A stretch of DNA of 64,000 bases from an uncultured Caldisericota bacterium (GTDB taxonomy: Bacteria; Caldisericota; Caldisericia; Cryosericales; Cryosericaceae). The DNA is taken from the NCBI GenBank assembly GCA_903871855.1, contig CAIQIK010000019.1, forward strand, positions 1 to 64,000. Reading direction: 5' to 3'. Made by a program: the position numbers and the translations under genes. The notes beneath the pieces were generated by a model. That model was not told the origin of the DNA. It saw only the letters and a list, made by a program, of their open reading frames with translations, and made no database searches. Below are positions 49,779 through 58,737 of this stretch, piece by piece (the stretch's first letter is position 1; every line of letters starts with the position of its first letter).

Positions 49779-50843
49779 ATGAAGAACAAGCGGCACGTTT
49801 CGATCTTGTTGACACTACTGGCGGTCGTCGCGGTTCTGGCTTCCGGCTGCAGCTCCCAGAGAGGGTCCACGACCGTCAAGGAGTTGTCAGGGGCCGGCGC
49901 GACCTTCCCCTACCCACTCTACTCCAAGATGTTCGACACGTATGACAGCGCAACCGGCGTCCGCGTCAACTACAACAGCATCGGCTCGGGCGGCGGCATC
50001 AAGGCACTGACTGACAAGACTGTCGACTTCGGAGCGTCCGATGCGTTCCTCACGGACCAGGAAGAGGCGGCCATGGGAGCACCTGTTCTCCATATTCCCA
50101 CGTGTATCGGGGCCGTCGTCCTGTCGTACAACCTGGACGGAAACCCGGCACTAAAGCTGGACGGCACAGTCCTGGCGGGAATCTTCCTCGGCAAGGTCGC
50201 CAAGTGGAATGACCCAGCGATATCCACCCTGAACCCTAGTGTCTCTCTCCCCGATCTCGCCATCACGGTCGTCCATCGTTCGGACGGTTCCGGTACGACA
50301 TCCATCTTCACCAACTACCTGGCAGCCGTCAGCCCGACGTGGAAGTCGGCGGTCGGCGCCGGCAAGTCCGTCAGCTGGCCCACCGGCATCGGAGGCAAGG
50401 GGAACGATGGGGTCGCGGGCATGATCTCGCAGACGAAGGGTAGCATCGGCTACATCGAGCTTGTCTATGCGGTTCAGTCCAACATGCCATTCGCCTCGCT
50501 GAAGAACGCTTCGGGCGCGTATATCGTGCCGAGTCTCGCCTCCTCCGCGGCTGCAGCAGCAGTCAGCCTTCCCAACGACCTGCGCGTGGTCATCGTGAAC
50601 AGCCCGGGGGCAGATGCCTATCCTATCAGCGCCTTTACGTGGATCCTCGTCTACAAGGAGCAAAACTACGCCGGCCGCACCCTTGCCCAGGCACAGGCAC
50701 TGGGGAAGCTGCTGACATGGATGCTGACTGACGGCCAGTCCATCAACGAGGGCCTGTCCTATGCCAGACTTCCTGCGCCCGCCGTGACGAAGGCGCTGGC
50801 GCTCGTGAGCTCCATGACCTATGGTGACACAGCCATCCCGTAG
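49779..50843 (+). CDS. pstS: PstS phosphate-binding lipoprotein 3
   Basis: A 354-aa lipoprotein with signal peptide and lipobox VLASGC. It has all PstS phosphate-binding loops: SGAGATFPYPLYSKMFD, SIGSGGGIKALTDKTVDFGASDAFLT, VVHRSDGSGTTSIFTNYLA and GIGGKGNDGVAG. It is very close to the PstS domain of the previous gene, which points to a local duplication. GAGGAGG precedes ATG, and its end overlaps pstC by 23 nt, so this is the PstS directly coupled to the permease. Confidence 0.97.
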   Translation: MKNKRHVSILLTLLAVVAVLASGCSSQRGSTTVKELSGAGATFPYPLYSKMFDTYDSATGVRVNYNSIGSGGGIKALTDKTVDFGASDAFLTDQEEAAMGAPVLHIPTCIGAVVLSYNLDGNPALKLDGTVLAGIFLGKVAKWNDPAISTLNPSVSLPDLAITVVHRSDGSGTTSIFTNYLAAVSPTWKSAVGAGKSVSWPTGIGGKGNDGVAGMISQTKGSIGYIELVYAVQSNMPFASLKNASGAYIVPSLASSAAAAAVSLPNDLRVVIVNSPGADAYPISAFTWILVYKEQNYAGRTLAQAQALGKLLTWMLTDGQSINEGLSYARLPAPAVTKALALVSSMTYGDTAIP

Positions 50844-51750
50844 CGACCGGCGGGAGCTGGTCCACGAGCGCATATTCACGGCCGCCGGCGTGACGGCCGC
50901 GGTCGCGCTCGTTACGACTATTGTCCTCTTCCTCCTCGAGCTGTTCATCGCCTCGCGCGCGTCCCGGGCCGCCTTTGGCCTTCCCTTCCTGTGGCGCAGC
51001 GAGTGGAACCCGGTCACCGAGAAGTTTGGTGCACTGCCCATGATCGTCGGAACGCTCGTCACGGGATTCGGCGCACTGCTCATCTCGACCCCGTTTGCTC
51101 TGGGCATCGCCATCTTCCTGGCAGACTACGCGGACAGAAAGCTCGCAGAACCAATCAAGTACCTCATTGGGTTACTCGGTGGACTGCCGTCCGTCATCTT
51201 CGGCCTCTGGGGACTGTTCGTCCTTGTCCCGATCGTCAGCAAGTTCGAGGTCTGGTTTGGCAAACTAGTAGGCAGTGAGGCCCTGGTCGCCAGCGGCACA
51301 ACCGGCGTCGGCCTCCTCGCAGCCATCCTGCTGCTGGCTATCATGATCCTGCCCTTCAGTGCCTCGCTCATACTGGAATCGTTGCTTGTCGTTCCCACTG
51401 AACTCAAGGAGGGGGCGCTCGCGCTGGGAGCTACGAAGTGGGATGCTATCCAAAACGTTGAGCTCCCCTACGTGCAGAAAAGCACGGTTGGAGCACTTGT
51501 CCTGTCTCTTGGTCGTGCTCTCGGCGAGACGATGGCTGTCACCATGGTCATCGGCAATGGGATGAAGATGCCGACAACCCTGTTCGATCCGGCCAATACG
51601 CTCGCATCGGCAATTGCCAACCAGTTCCTGGAGGCGACGTCCCCCGTCTATGTCGGTTCGCTCATTCAGCTCGCCCTCATCCTCTTCGTCATCGCCATCA
51701 TCATCAACATCGTGGCGCGCGTCATCCTGAGGCGGGGGGTGCAGCAATGA
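50821..51750 (+). CDS. pstC: Phosphate ABC transporter permease PstC
   Basis: A 309-aa inner-membrane protein with six helices and the permease EAA loop GALALGATKWDAIQNVELPY, which contacts PstB. GLLGGLPSVIFGLWGLF and GRALGETMAVTMVIGN are PstC signatures. The ATG at 50821 lies within the pstS end (23-nt overlap), indicating translational coupling. It ends overlapping pstA by 4 nt. Confidence 0.96.
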   Translation: MVTQPSRSDRRELVHERIFTAAGVTAAVALVTTIVLFLLELFIASRASRAAFGLPFLWRSEWNPVTEKFGALPMIVGTLVTGFGALLISTPFALGIAIFLADYADRKLAEPIKYLIGLLGGLPSVIFGLWGLFVLVPIVSKFEVWFGKLVGSEALVASGTTGVGLLAAILLLAIMILPFSASLILESLLVVPTELKEGALALGATKWDAIQNVELPYVQKSTVGALVLSLGRALGETMAVTMVIGNGMKMPTTLFDPANTLASAIANQFLEATSPVYVGSLIQLALILFVIAIIINIVARVILRRGVQQ

Positions 51751-52583
51751 CACCCCGGAAGCTCAAGAACAGTGTGATGGGATTCCTGGTCGCTGCATCG
51801 GCCGTGCTGCTCATCGCCGTGCTCGTCGTCATCGTATGGCACATCTTCATCTCGGGTGTCAAGTATCTGAACTGGAACTTCTTCACCAAGGCGCCCGCCC
51901 CCATGGGCGAGAGTGGCGGTGGCGTGTTCAACGCCATCGTCGGGACCTTCCTTATCACGCTCGTAGCGGCCGCCATCGGGACACCGTTCGGCATGTTTGC
52001 CGGCATCTACGTCGCGGAACACCGGGGCCGGCGTTTCGCAGACGTGGTGCGCCTCTGTGCCGATGCCCTGCAGGGTGTGCCGTCCATCGTCATCGGTATC
52101 TTCGGTTACACGTTCCTGGTTGTGCGCTTCCGCAGCTACTCCGCCCTGTCGGCCAGCATCGCACTCGCCTTCATGTTTGTCCCAACGACGACCCGCGTCA
52201 CTGAAGAGGTACTCAACCTGGTCCCCTCGGGCCTCAAGGAAGCTGCCTACGCCCTTGGAGCACGACAGTCCAGCGTCGTGTGGAATGTCAGTATCAAGAC
52301 CGCAGCGGCCGGCATCACGTCGGGGCTGCTCACATCCATGGCCCGCATCGCAGGAGAAACGGCACCTCTGCTGTTCACGGCCTTCGGCAGTCGGTATGTC
52401 GAATGGAACATGCTGCGCCCGATGTCAGCCCTTCCGCTCCAGATCTTCATCTACGCCGGCAGCCCATACCCCGCTCTCCAGCAGCAGGCCTGGAGTGCCG
52501 CATTCGTCCTCGTCCTGCTCATCCTGCTGCTCCAGTACAGCGCCAAACATCTCATCGCCCGCGTGTTACGGGTGAAGGCATAA
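51747..52583 (+). CDS. pstA: Phosphate ABC transporter permease PstA
   Basis: A 278-aa permease partner of PstC with six helices. Typical segments are GGVFNAIVGTFLITLVAAAIGTPFGMFAGIYVAE, DALQGVPSIVIGIFGY, the EAA-type loop EAAYALGARQSSVVWNVSIK and MARIAGETAPLLFTAFG. ATGA overlap with the pstC stop. Confidence 0.96.
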   Translation: MTPRKLKNSVMGFLVAASAVLLIAVLVVIVWHIFISGVKYLNWNFFTKAPAPMGESGGGVFNAIVGTFLITLVAAAIGTPFGMFAGIYVAEHRGRRFADVVRLCADALQGVPSIVIGIFGYTFLVVRFRSYSALSASIALAFMFVPTTTRVTEEVLNLVPSGLKEAAYALGARQSSVVWNVSIKTAAAGITSGLLTSMARIAGETAPLLFTAFGSRYVEWNMLRPMSALPLQIFIYAGSPYPALQQQAWSAAFVLVLLILLLQYSAKHLIARVLRVKA

Positions 52584-52594
52584 GGAAGGGACTT

Positions 52595-53359
52595 ATGGAA
52601 GAACCTGTCATCGTTCTCGAAACCCAGAAGATCAACGCCTGGTTTGGCAAGGATCAAATCCTATTCGACGTCTCTGCACGCATCCCGAAGAACAGGGTCA
52701 CCGCGATCATGGGCCCCTCCGGCTGTGGCAAGACGACGTTCGTGCGCACCCTGAACCGCCTGCACCAGATGACGCCAGGCGCGCGCGCCACCGGCACAGT
52801 CCTGCTGGAGGGCATCGACACATCCACTATGGATGTCGTCGACGTTCGCAAGCACATCGGGATGGTGTTCCAGCGGCCCAATCCTTTCCCAACCATGACC
52901 GTATACGAGAATGTTCTGGCCGGGTACCTACTCACGGGTCAGCGCCTGCCGCGCCAGAAAGCTGACCAGATCGTCGAGACAACCCTGAGAAAGGTGGGTC
53001 TCTGGTCCGAGGTCCAGTCTAAGTTGTTCAAGGCCGGGACATCGCTGTCGGGCGGACAGCAGCAGCGTCTGTGCATCGCGCGCGCGATCGCCATGGAGCC
53101 GGCGCTCGTGCTGTTCGACGAGCCGACCAGCGCCCTCGACCCGAAGTCGACATCGGTCATCGAGGAACTGCTGTCGGACCTCACGACAGAATACAGCATC
53201 ATCTTCGTCACGCACGGACTGCAGCAGGCAGCTCGTGTCTCCGACTACGTCGCCTTCTTCATGTTAGGTGAACTGGTGGAGTTCGGTGAGACCAAACGCG
53301 TGTTCGTCGGCCCGCAGGACAAGCGGACCGAAGACTACCTATCCGGCAAGTACGGATGA
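52595..53359 (+). CDS. pstB: Phosphate ABC transporter ATP-binding protein PstB
   Basis: A 254-aa ATPase. Walker A GPSGCGKTT, Q-loop VFQRPNPFPTMTVYENV, signature LSGGQQQRL, Walker B ALVLFDEPTSALDP and the switch His in FVTHGLQQA are intact, and RTLNRLHQ plus the NPFP motif are PstB-specific. Start is ATG at 52595 after AAGGAAGGG, 11 nt past pstA; the frame is open far upstream but inside pstA. Confidence 0.97.
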   Translation: MEEPVIVLETQKINAWFGKDQILFDVSARIPKNRVTAIMGPSGCGKTTFVRTLNRLHQMTPGARATGTVLLEGIDTSTMDVVDVRKHIGMVFQRPNPFPTMTVYENVLAGYLLTGQRLPRQKADQIVETTLRKVGLWSEVQSKLFKAGTSLSGGQQQRLCIARAIAMEPALVLFDEPTSALDPKSTSVIEELLSDLTTEYSIIFVTHGLQQAARVSDYVAFFMLGELVEFGETKRVFVGPQDKRTEDYLSGKYG

Positions 53360-53376
53360 TGAGGAAGGAGCGGACC

Positions 53377-54054
53377 ATGCACGAAGAGAAGCTGCAGGCC
53401 ATCAAAGACAAGCTGTTCGCATTCAGCGCCCTGGCCAGTTCTATGGTGGAGAAAAGCGTGCGTTCCATCGTGACCAAAGACGAAACGCTCGTACGGGAGG
53501 TCATCGAGGTCGACGAACCCAAGGCAAACGAGTTCGACCATACCATCGAGCGCGAGACCATCAACTTCATCGCCCTGTACCAGCCTGAGGCGCAGACCTT
53601 GCGCAATGTGTACATGTACGCAAAGATCGGCACCGACCTCGAGCGTCTCGCGGACCACGCCGTCAATATCGCCCAGAGCGCCGGGTACCTGATCGCGCGC
53701 CCGGACATCAAGCCCTACATCGACTTGCCGCGCATGAGCCAAGAATCGGCGAAGATGCTTGCTGACGCGATGACGGCCTTCTCGACCCAGAACACCAGCC
53801 TCGCCATCAACGTTGTAGAACGCGACGACATCGTCGACCAGCTGGAGCAACAGATCCTCAGAGAGCTCCTCACCTACATGATGGCCGATCCCAGTACGAT
53901 CGACCGGGCGCTCCAGATCTTGTTTGTCAGCGGCAACCTCGAGCGCGTGGCCGATTTGGCGACCAACATCGCCGAGGACGTCGTTTTCGCCACCACCGGA
54001 CGGCTCATCCGGCACCATCGCCTCAGTAAAGAGGAGCTCAACAAGCTTCGCTGA
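53377..54054 (+). CDS. phoU: PhoU phosphate-signalling regulator
   Basis: A 225-aa protein of two three-helix bundles, each with the metal-binding PhoU motif: YAKIGTDLERLADHAVNIAQ and LFVSGNLERVADLATNIAEDVVF. PhoU links the Pst transporter to PhoR and keeps the kinase off when phosphate is plentiful. Start is ATG at 53377 after GGAAGGAG; an in-frame ATG at 53356 overlaps the pstB stop but has no site. Last gene of the pst locus. Confidence 0.96.
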   Translation: MHEEKLQAIKDKLFAFSALASSMVEKSVRSIVTKDETLVREVIEVDEPKANEFDHTIERETINFIALYQPEAQTLRNVYMYAKIGTDLERLADHAVNIAQSAGYLIARPDIKPYIDLPRMSQESAKMLADAMTAFSTQNTSLAINVVERDDIVDQLEQQILRELLTYMMADPSTIDRALQILFVSGNLERVADLATNIAEDVVFATTGRLIRHHRLSKEELNKLR

Positions 54055-54078
54055 CAGAGTGTAACACTCTCGGGACAG

Positions 54079-54116
54079 AAGCGCCCCTCGCCTTGTACAA
54101 AAGGGCTCGGGGGGTT
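54079..54116. repeat. Second-family hairpin repeat, possible pst operon terminator
   Basis: AAGCGCCCCTCGCC, TTGTACAAAAGGG and CTCGGGGGG match the repeats at 59649 and inside 24011-24105. A small palindrome GAGTGT-A-ACACTC precedes it at 54057-54069. The pair lies just after phoU. Confidence 0.65.
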
Positions 54117-54143
54117 CCGTTCGACGTGAGAATGTTACAGTAG

Positions 54144-54171
54144 TTGTCACAGGGCCGTTCTGCGGCATACT
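54144..54171 (+). promoter_or_regulatory. Candidate promoter of thrC-hom
   Basis: TTGTCA (54144-54149), 16-bp spacer, CATACT (54166-54171), 18 nt before thrC. Confidence 0.45.
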
Positions 54172-54188
54172 GAAATTGAGGTGAGCCA

Positions 54189-55490
54189 ATGAACAGGCAG
54201 CTGATGTGTGTGACATGCGGATCGACCTACCCTCTCGAAGACCGGCGGCTCCGATGCGATTGTGGCGGACTGCTTGACGTTCAGCTCGACATGGGTGGCG
54301 CTCCGTCTCCTGATGCTCTCGCCGCCACATTCGAGTCGCGTCTCTCGTCGCACCTGCCACAGGACCTCTCCGGCGTCTGGCGCTATCGTGAACTCGTGCT
54401 GGACCTGCCTGCAGGAGACATCATCACCTTCCCGGAAGGTCGCACCAACCTGTACGCACTGGACCCGACCCCGCTCGGTCTGTCTGCTCTCTGGGCCAAA
54501 CACGAGGGAGAAAATCCCACGGGCTCCTTCAAAGATCGGGGCATGACCGCTGCTGTGAGCTGGGCCAGGCATCAGGGAGCGCGAGCACTCATCTGCGCCT
54601 CCACCGGCAACACGTCCGCGTCGCTGGCCGCGTATGGCGCCCGCGCAGGCATCCCCGTCTTCGTCCTCATCCCCGAGGGACACATTGCCCGCGGCAAGCT
54701 GTCCCAGGCGTTGGCGTACGGCGCTCACACGCTGCAGATCGACGGCAACTTCGACGATGCCATGCATGCCGTGGAGCAGCTCGCCGGCAGTTACCAGCTG
54801 ACCCTTGTCAACTCGCTGAACCCGTTTCGCCTGGAGGGGCAGAAGACCATCATCCTGGACAGCTACATGCAGCTGGGTCGGCACCTTCCCGACTGGATCA
54901 TCGTGCCCGGCGGCAACCTCGGCAATACCAGCGCGTTCGGCAAGGCACTCATTGAGATGAAAGCGCTGGGCCTCATCGACCGCGTACCACGACTTGCAGT
55001 TATCCAGGCCGAGGGAGCGTCCCCGTTTGCGCGTGCCGCAAAGGATGACTTCCACCACCTCAAGCCCATGCGGCCCGAGACCATCGCGACTGCCATCCGC
55101 ATCGGCAACCCGGTCAACTACAGCAAGGCCGTGCGCGCCATCCGATTCACAGACGGTGTCGTGACCACTGTCACCGATGCTGAGATCCTGCAGGCAAAGC
55201 ACGACCTGGACCGGCAGGCGATCGGTTGTGAGCCAGCGTCGGCAGCGGGGTTCGCCGGCCTGCGCAAGCTGCGGCGCGAGGACACTGTGCACGCAGGCGA
55301 GAGCGCTATGCTGATCATCACTGGCAACATCCTCAAGGACCCAGATGTGACGATCGCCCTGGCGATGGGAGAGACTGCCGGCCTCGGCGTCGCGGGAGCA
55401 GAAACACTCGGTTCCTGTACCAATACGCCACGCCATGTTTCGTCGAACGTGGGCGCCATTGCCCGCATCATCGAGGAGGTGCTCCTATGA
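54189..55490 (+). CDS. thrC: Threonine synthase
   Basis: A 433-aa PLP enzyme converting O-phosphohomoserine to threonine. The PLP lysine is Lys115 in ENPTGSFKDRGM; CASTGNTSASLAAYGARAG binds the cofactor phosphate and GGNLGNTSAFGKAL follows. The N-terminus has a rubredoxin-like zinc-ribbon pattern (CVTCG, CDCGG), as in the archaeal/Gram-positive ThrC class. The start follows GAGGTGAGCCA, a moderate site. Its stop overlaps the hom start as ATGA. Confidence 0.96.
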   Translation: MNRQLMCVTCGSTYPLEDRRLRCDCGGLLDVQLDMGGAPSPDALAATFESRLSSHLPQDLSGVWRYRELVLDLPAGDIITFPEGRTNLYALDPTPLGLSALWAKHEGENPTGSFKDRGMTAAVSWARHQGARALICASTGNTSASLAAYGARAGIPVFVLIPEGHIARGKLSQALAYGAHTLQIDGNFDDAMHAVEQLAGSYQLTLVNSLNPFRLEGQKTIILDSYMQLGRHLPDWIIVPGGNLGNTSAFGKALIEMKALGLIDRVPRLAVIQAEGASPFARAAKDDFHHLKPMRPETIATAIRIGNPVNYSKAVRAIRFTDGVVTTVTDAEILQAKHDLDRQAIGCEPASAAGFAGLRKLRREDTVHAGESAMLIITGNILKDPDVTIALAMGETAGLGVAGAETLGSCTNTPRHVSSNVGAIARIIEEVLL

Positions 55491-56572
55491 CCGGCGTGCG
55501 CGAGGTTTGCATCATCCAGGTGGGATACGGCAAGGTCGGGGCTCCACTGGTCCACCTGGCGATCGAGAACCGAGCACGCATCGAGCGCGAGACCGGCGTC
55601 CGCCTGCAGTATGCCGCTATCGTCCGCAGCAGCAGCGTCGCCCTCGGTGACGACCTGGCTCTGCAGGCAGCCGACAGGGGGACATCCTTCGATGAATGGA
55701 CACCCCGTGCATCCGGTATGACGCTTGACATCCTGGACCCCGTGTTCGACCGCTTCGGGCTTCCAGACACCACGCGGTACGTGCTGGTCGACGTCACCGC
55801 TACGGCGGAGACTGGCCCTCTGATCCTGGAAGCCCTGGGGATGGGCATCCCTGTCGTCACCGCAAACAAGATCCCTCTCGCGGAGACACCCGGCTGGTTC
55901 GAGCAGGCGTGGAAGGCAAGCCGGAAAGCTCGCACACCATTCCGCTATGAATGCACCGTCGGCGGCTCCCTGCCTGTCATCAGCACGCTTGTCGACCTCA
56001 TGACGACGGGTGATACCGTTCAGCGCATCGTTGCCCTGCCCAGCAGTTCGCTCTCCTGTATCATGGGAGACTTCAACCGCGGACTCCCGCTGGACACAGC
56101 CATTGCCGATGCGATGCGGAGAGGTTTTGCCGAACCCAACCCCCTGACAGACCTGGCAGGACGCGATGCCCTGCGCAAGGTCGTCATCCTGGCCAAGACC
56201 ATGGGGCTCCCCACCAGCATCGACGACGTGTGCCAGGAGCCTTTGCTCGATATGAACTACCCGGATTTCGAGACCTTTCAGGGCAAGGGCATGGCACGTC
56301 TCGCAGACTCCCTGACTGCTGCCAGGAAGCCAGGGGAGGTCACCTACTACGTCGGCTCCGCCTCCGCGGATGGAGCTGTAACGCTCGGCCTGCGCAACTT
56401 CCCCCAGAGTTCCATCTGGGGAACACTGGAACCCTCTGAAAACCTGTTCCTGTTCAGCACCAGCCGATTCGGTGATCTCCCAGTCGTCGTCCGCGGCATC
56501 GGAGGCGGACCCATCCTTACCGCCTCGGGCGTCCTGGCGGATATCATCAAGGCGGCACAGGGACAGAACTAG
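55487..56572 (+). CDS. hom: Homoserine dehydrogenase
   Basis: A 361-aa NAD(P)-dependent oxidoreductase that makes homoserine from aspartate semialdehyde. The nucleotide loop IIQVGYGKVGAPLV, VTANKIPLA, ECTVGGSLPVI and the catalytic DLAGRDALRKVVIL are present. The C-terminal ACT regulatory domain of many enzymes is absent, so feedback inhibition by threonine through that domain is not expected. Coupled to thrC by ATGA overlap; no thrB (homoserine kinase) or aspartokinase is adjacent. Confidence 0.95.
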   Translation: MTGVREVCIIQVGYGKVGAPLVHLAIENRARIERETGVRLQYAAIVRSSSVALGDDLALQAADRGTSFDEWTPRASGMTLDILDPVFDRFGLPDTTRYVLVDVTATAETGPLILEALGMGIPVVTANKIPLAETPGWFEQAWKASRKARTPFRYECTVGGSLPVISTLVDLMTTGDTVQRIVALPSSSLSCIMGDFNRGLPLDTAIADAMRRGFAEPNPLTDLAGRDALRKVVILAKTMGLPTSIDDVCQEPLLDMNYPDFETFQGKGMARLADSLTAARKPGEVTYYVGSASADGAVTLGLRNFPQSSIWGTLEPSENLFLFSTSRFGDLPVVVRGIGGGPILTASGVLADIIKAAQGQN

Positions 56573-56579
56573 GGAAGCC

Positions 56580-57773
56580 CTACCCGACGCTCATCCCTCG
56601 GACAGTGACGCTTTCAGTGCTTATGGGGACGCCCGCAGCAGCCAGGGCACGAGGCAGCGCCTCGACGCCGCGCATCGTCACGGAACCCATCTGGTCGGTG
56701 AGCCAGATGTGAACAAGTCGCCCGTCCTTCATGGTAATGCGGAAGCCGCGTGTCTCCGATTGTGCTCCCAGCAAAGCGGTGCCTGACCCCCGACGCCCGG
56801 ACAGTGCCGCAATCCATGATGCTGTGATGAGCCACTTTGGAGACAGTTGCATGGCCGGCTGAACGAGTGCCATGTCGGCAAAAAGGTACTCTTCACGTCG
56901 CCATGCCGTCATCCGCACCAGGCGGTCTGCCAACACCATGAGCTGCAGGCCGCCCACGCTGATACCAACCTGTACGGCCCACAGGCCGAGGAGCCCGATG
57001 AGCCAGAAAACAAGAGTCAGTCCCCAGTATTCTGTGACGGCCAGTGCGGCATTGCTGGTGATCAAGAAGGGCATCCCGATGAACACGACCGTGAGCATGA
57101 GTCCCGCGATATCGCCCAGTACAACGCGCCACCGATCATAAGCGATGATGTCCCCGCTCCTGCGCGGCCACGGCAGCAGGATGTACAACAGCACGGCAAG
57201 GGCCAGGAGCGGAAAGAACATGTCCCGCAGTGGATATGCGAGTGCGTGCGGCGGACCACTCAGGCCCGATCCCAGCGTGAAGTCACTGCTGTCGAGACGC
57301 ACCGCGACAGCCTGGACCCATGTCCCGTCAGGCAGCAACACGTAGTGCTCTTCCCCATCCGGCAGGCCAGCCACCAGGTCCGGCGAGGGCAGGTCGCGCT
57401 GTCGGACGTACACGCCACCCCATTTCCCGACGCGGCGGCGCCAGGTCCGGTCTGGAGGGTTTCCCTCCTGCGTCAGGGACAGCCCCCTAGCAAACGTGTC
57501 CCATGCCGTACCGAGGGCGGCGGTCGTCTTCCCGGCGGTCACCGATGCGATATAGTCGGCAAGAGGCATGGTCTTAAGCGCCTTCTGCTCGTCGGTCCAC
57601 AGTCCGTAGACGCTGCCCAGGTTCTTCTGTTCCCGCGCGAAATCCATGACCTCGACGCGGGCCAGCGGCTCACGTGTCACGACGAATGCGGTCACTACGG
57701 CTGCCAGGATGAGGCCCACCGGCAGGATGCGACGCCAGATCTCCTGGGTGTTACCTCTCTCTAATTTGGGCAT
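56580..57773 (-). CDS. Uncharacterised membrane protein
   Basis: A 397-aa protein. One membrane segment near residues 14-32 is followed by about 150 residues of soluble, probably extracytoplasmic sequence (FAREQKNLGSVYGLW to DSSDFTLGSGLSGPPHA), then four helices (about 183-280) and a C-terminal cytoplasmic part with RRGSGTALLGAQSETRGF. No enzyme motif was recognised. Start is ATG at 57773, about 10 nt after GGAGG; the frame continues upstream into REP repeats that are not coding. It converges with hom (7-nt gap). Confidence 0.7.
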   Translation of the reverse strand: MPKLERGNTQEIWRRILPVGLILAAVVTAFVVTREPLARVEVMDFAREQKNLGSVYGLWTDEQKALKTMPLADYIASVTAGKTTAALGTAWDTFARGLSLTQEGNPPDRTWRRRVGKWGGVYVRQRDLPSPDLVAGLPDGEEHYVLLPDGTWVQAVAVRLDSSDFTLGSGLSGPPHALAYPLRDMFFPLLALAVLLYILLPWPRRSGDIIAYDRWRVVLGDIAGLMLTVVFIGMPFLITSNAALAVTEYWGLTLVFWLIGLLGLWAVQVGISVGGLQLMVLADRLVRMTAWRREEYLFADMALVQPAMQLSPKWLITASWIAALSGRRGSGTALLGAQSETRGFRITMKDGRLVHIWLTDQMGSVTMRGVEALPRALAAAGVPISTESVTVRGMSVG

Positions 57774-57870
57774 GTGGAACACTCCTCCCTGGGAAGCTGC
57801 CATGCTTCCATCATGGGGAAATGCTAACACACTGCAAGAGGGAGGACTCCACCGCGCCTGATCTCCGACC

Positions 57871-58014
57871 GTCGTTCCCGCGAAGGCAGGAACCCACACG
57901 TCGGGGCAGAGCTGGATTCCCGCATACGCGGGAATGACAAACCAGGGGACTCGCATGTGCGGGAATGACAGGCTGGGGATCCCTTTTCATCGTTCCCGCA
58001 AAAGAGGGAACCCA
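57871..58014. repeat. REP-like repeat cluster
   Basis: A full palindrome ATTCCCGC...GCGGGAAT at 57916-57935, a half element CGCATGTGCGGGAATGAC at 57952, and two inverted or decayed copies GTTCCCGCGAAGGCAGGAAC (about 57874) and GTTCCCGCAAAAGAGGGAAC (about 57992). Confidence 0.8.
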
Positions 58015-58040
58015 CGCGTTGTTCCAGGGACGGTACAGCG

Positions 58041-58736
58041 CTACCTCGGCGTCTGCTCCTGCTGCGGGCCGGGGTACCGCATGTACTTGCTCCAGAGGTC
58101 AAACAGCTGTGCAGTTGCCATGGCATCACCCAGACAGTACCGCGCGATCTTCATGTACTCGCCGGCAGTATACAGCGTGCCGACCTCACTGCCATGCACC
58201 TCGCGCTTCGGCTGCTCCACCCCGAGCGCATTGCACCAGACCGCAAGGGAGAAGCGGCGCCGGAACGCGCCGAACCATGTGAACTGATCCATAAGGTCCA
58301 CATGCTGGTTGCTGTAACGATTGGGCATGAGATCGATCGTCGGACGCACACGGTTGGCGGCCGAGCGCACCAGGAGGAAGGGGCAGTCGAAACTGCGCCC
58401 GTTGTACGTGATGATCTGCTTTGCCCTGCCGGCCGCTTCCCAGAAGTGTGTCAGCAGCTCCTTCTCCGTGCAGGGGGCAAACACAGCCTTCTCCTCGCGA
58501 ACAGTCTCCACCCCACCGGTCGGTGCCTGGAAGTAGACGGCGGCGTGATCCTGTTCTGGCGAATAGAGTGCAATACAGGCTATCTGTGCTGTGACGGGGA
58601 AGAGGCCCAGCGAGTCCCGTATCTCCTGGCGTTGTTCATCTGTATCGGCAGGTCGCAGCAGCGATTCCTGGACGGCGGAGTCCAGCGACTCCCACGAGAT
58701 TCCGACGGTCTCAACATCGAAAACCAGCCGCTCCAT
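58041..58736 (-). CDS. 3'-5' exonuclease, PolB-exonuclease-like (DEDDy)
   Basis: A 231-aa protein related to the exonuclease domain of family-B polymerases (PF10108-like). Exo I is VFDVETVG, Exo II ITYNGRSFDCPFLL and Exo III YCLGDAMATAQLF, with Tyr-x3-Asp giving the DEDDy class. It should remove nucleotides from 3' ends of DNA or RNA. GAGG lies 6 nt before ATG; the gap to the preceding exonuclease gene is one base, so the two are co-translated. No polymerase domain is attached. Confidence 0.88.
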   Translation of the reverse strand: MERLVFDVETVGISWESLDSAVQESLLRPADTDEQRQEIRDSLGLFPVTAQIACIALYSPEQDHAAVYFQAPTGGVETVREEKAVFAPCTEKELLTHFWEAAGRAKQIITYNGRSFDCPFLLVRSAANRVRPTIDLMPNRYSNQHVDLMDQFTWFGAFRRRFSLAVWCNALGVEQPKREVHGSEVGTLYTAGEYMKIARYCLGDAMATAQLFDLWSKYMRYPGPQQEQTPR

Positions 58737-58737
58737 G

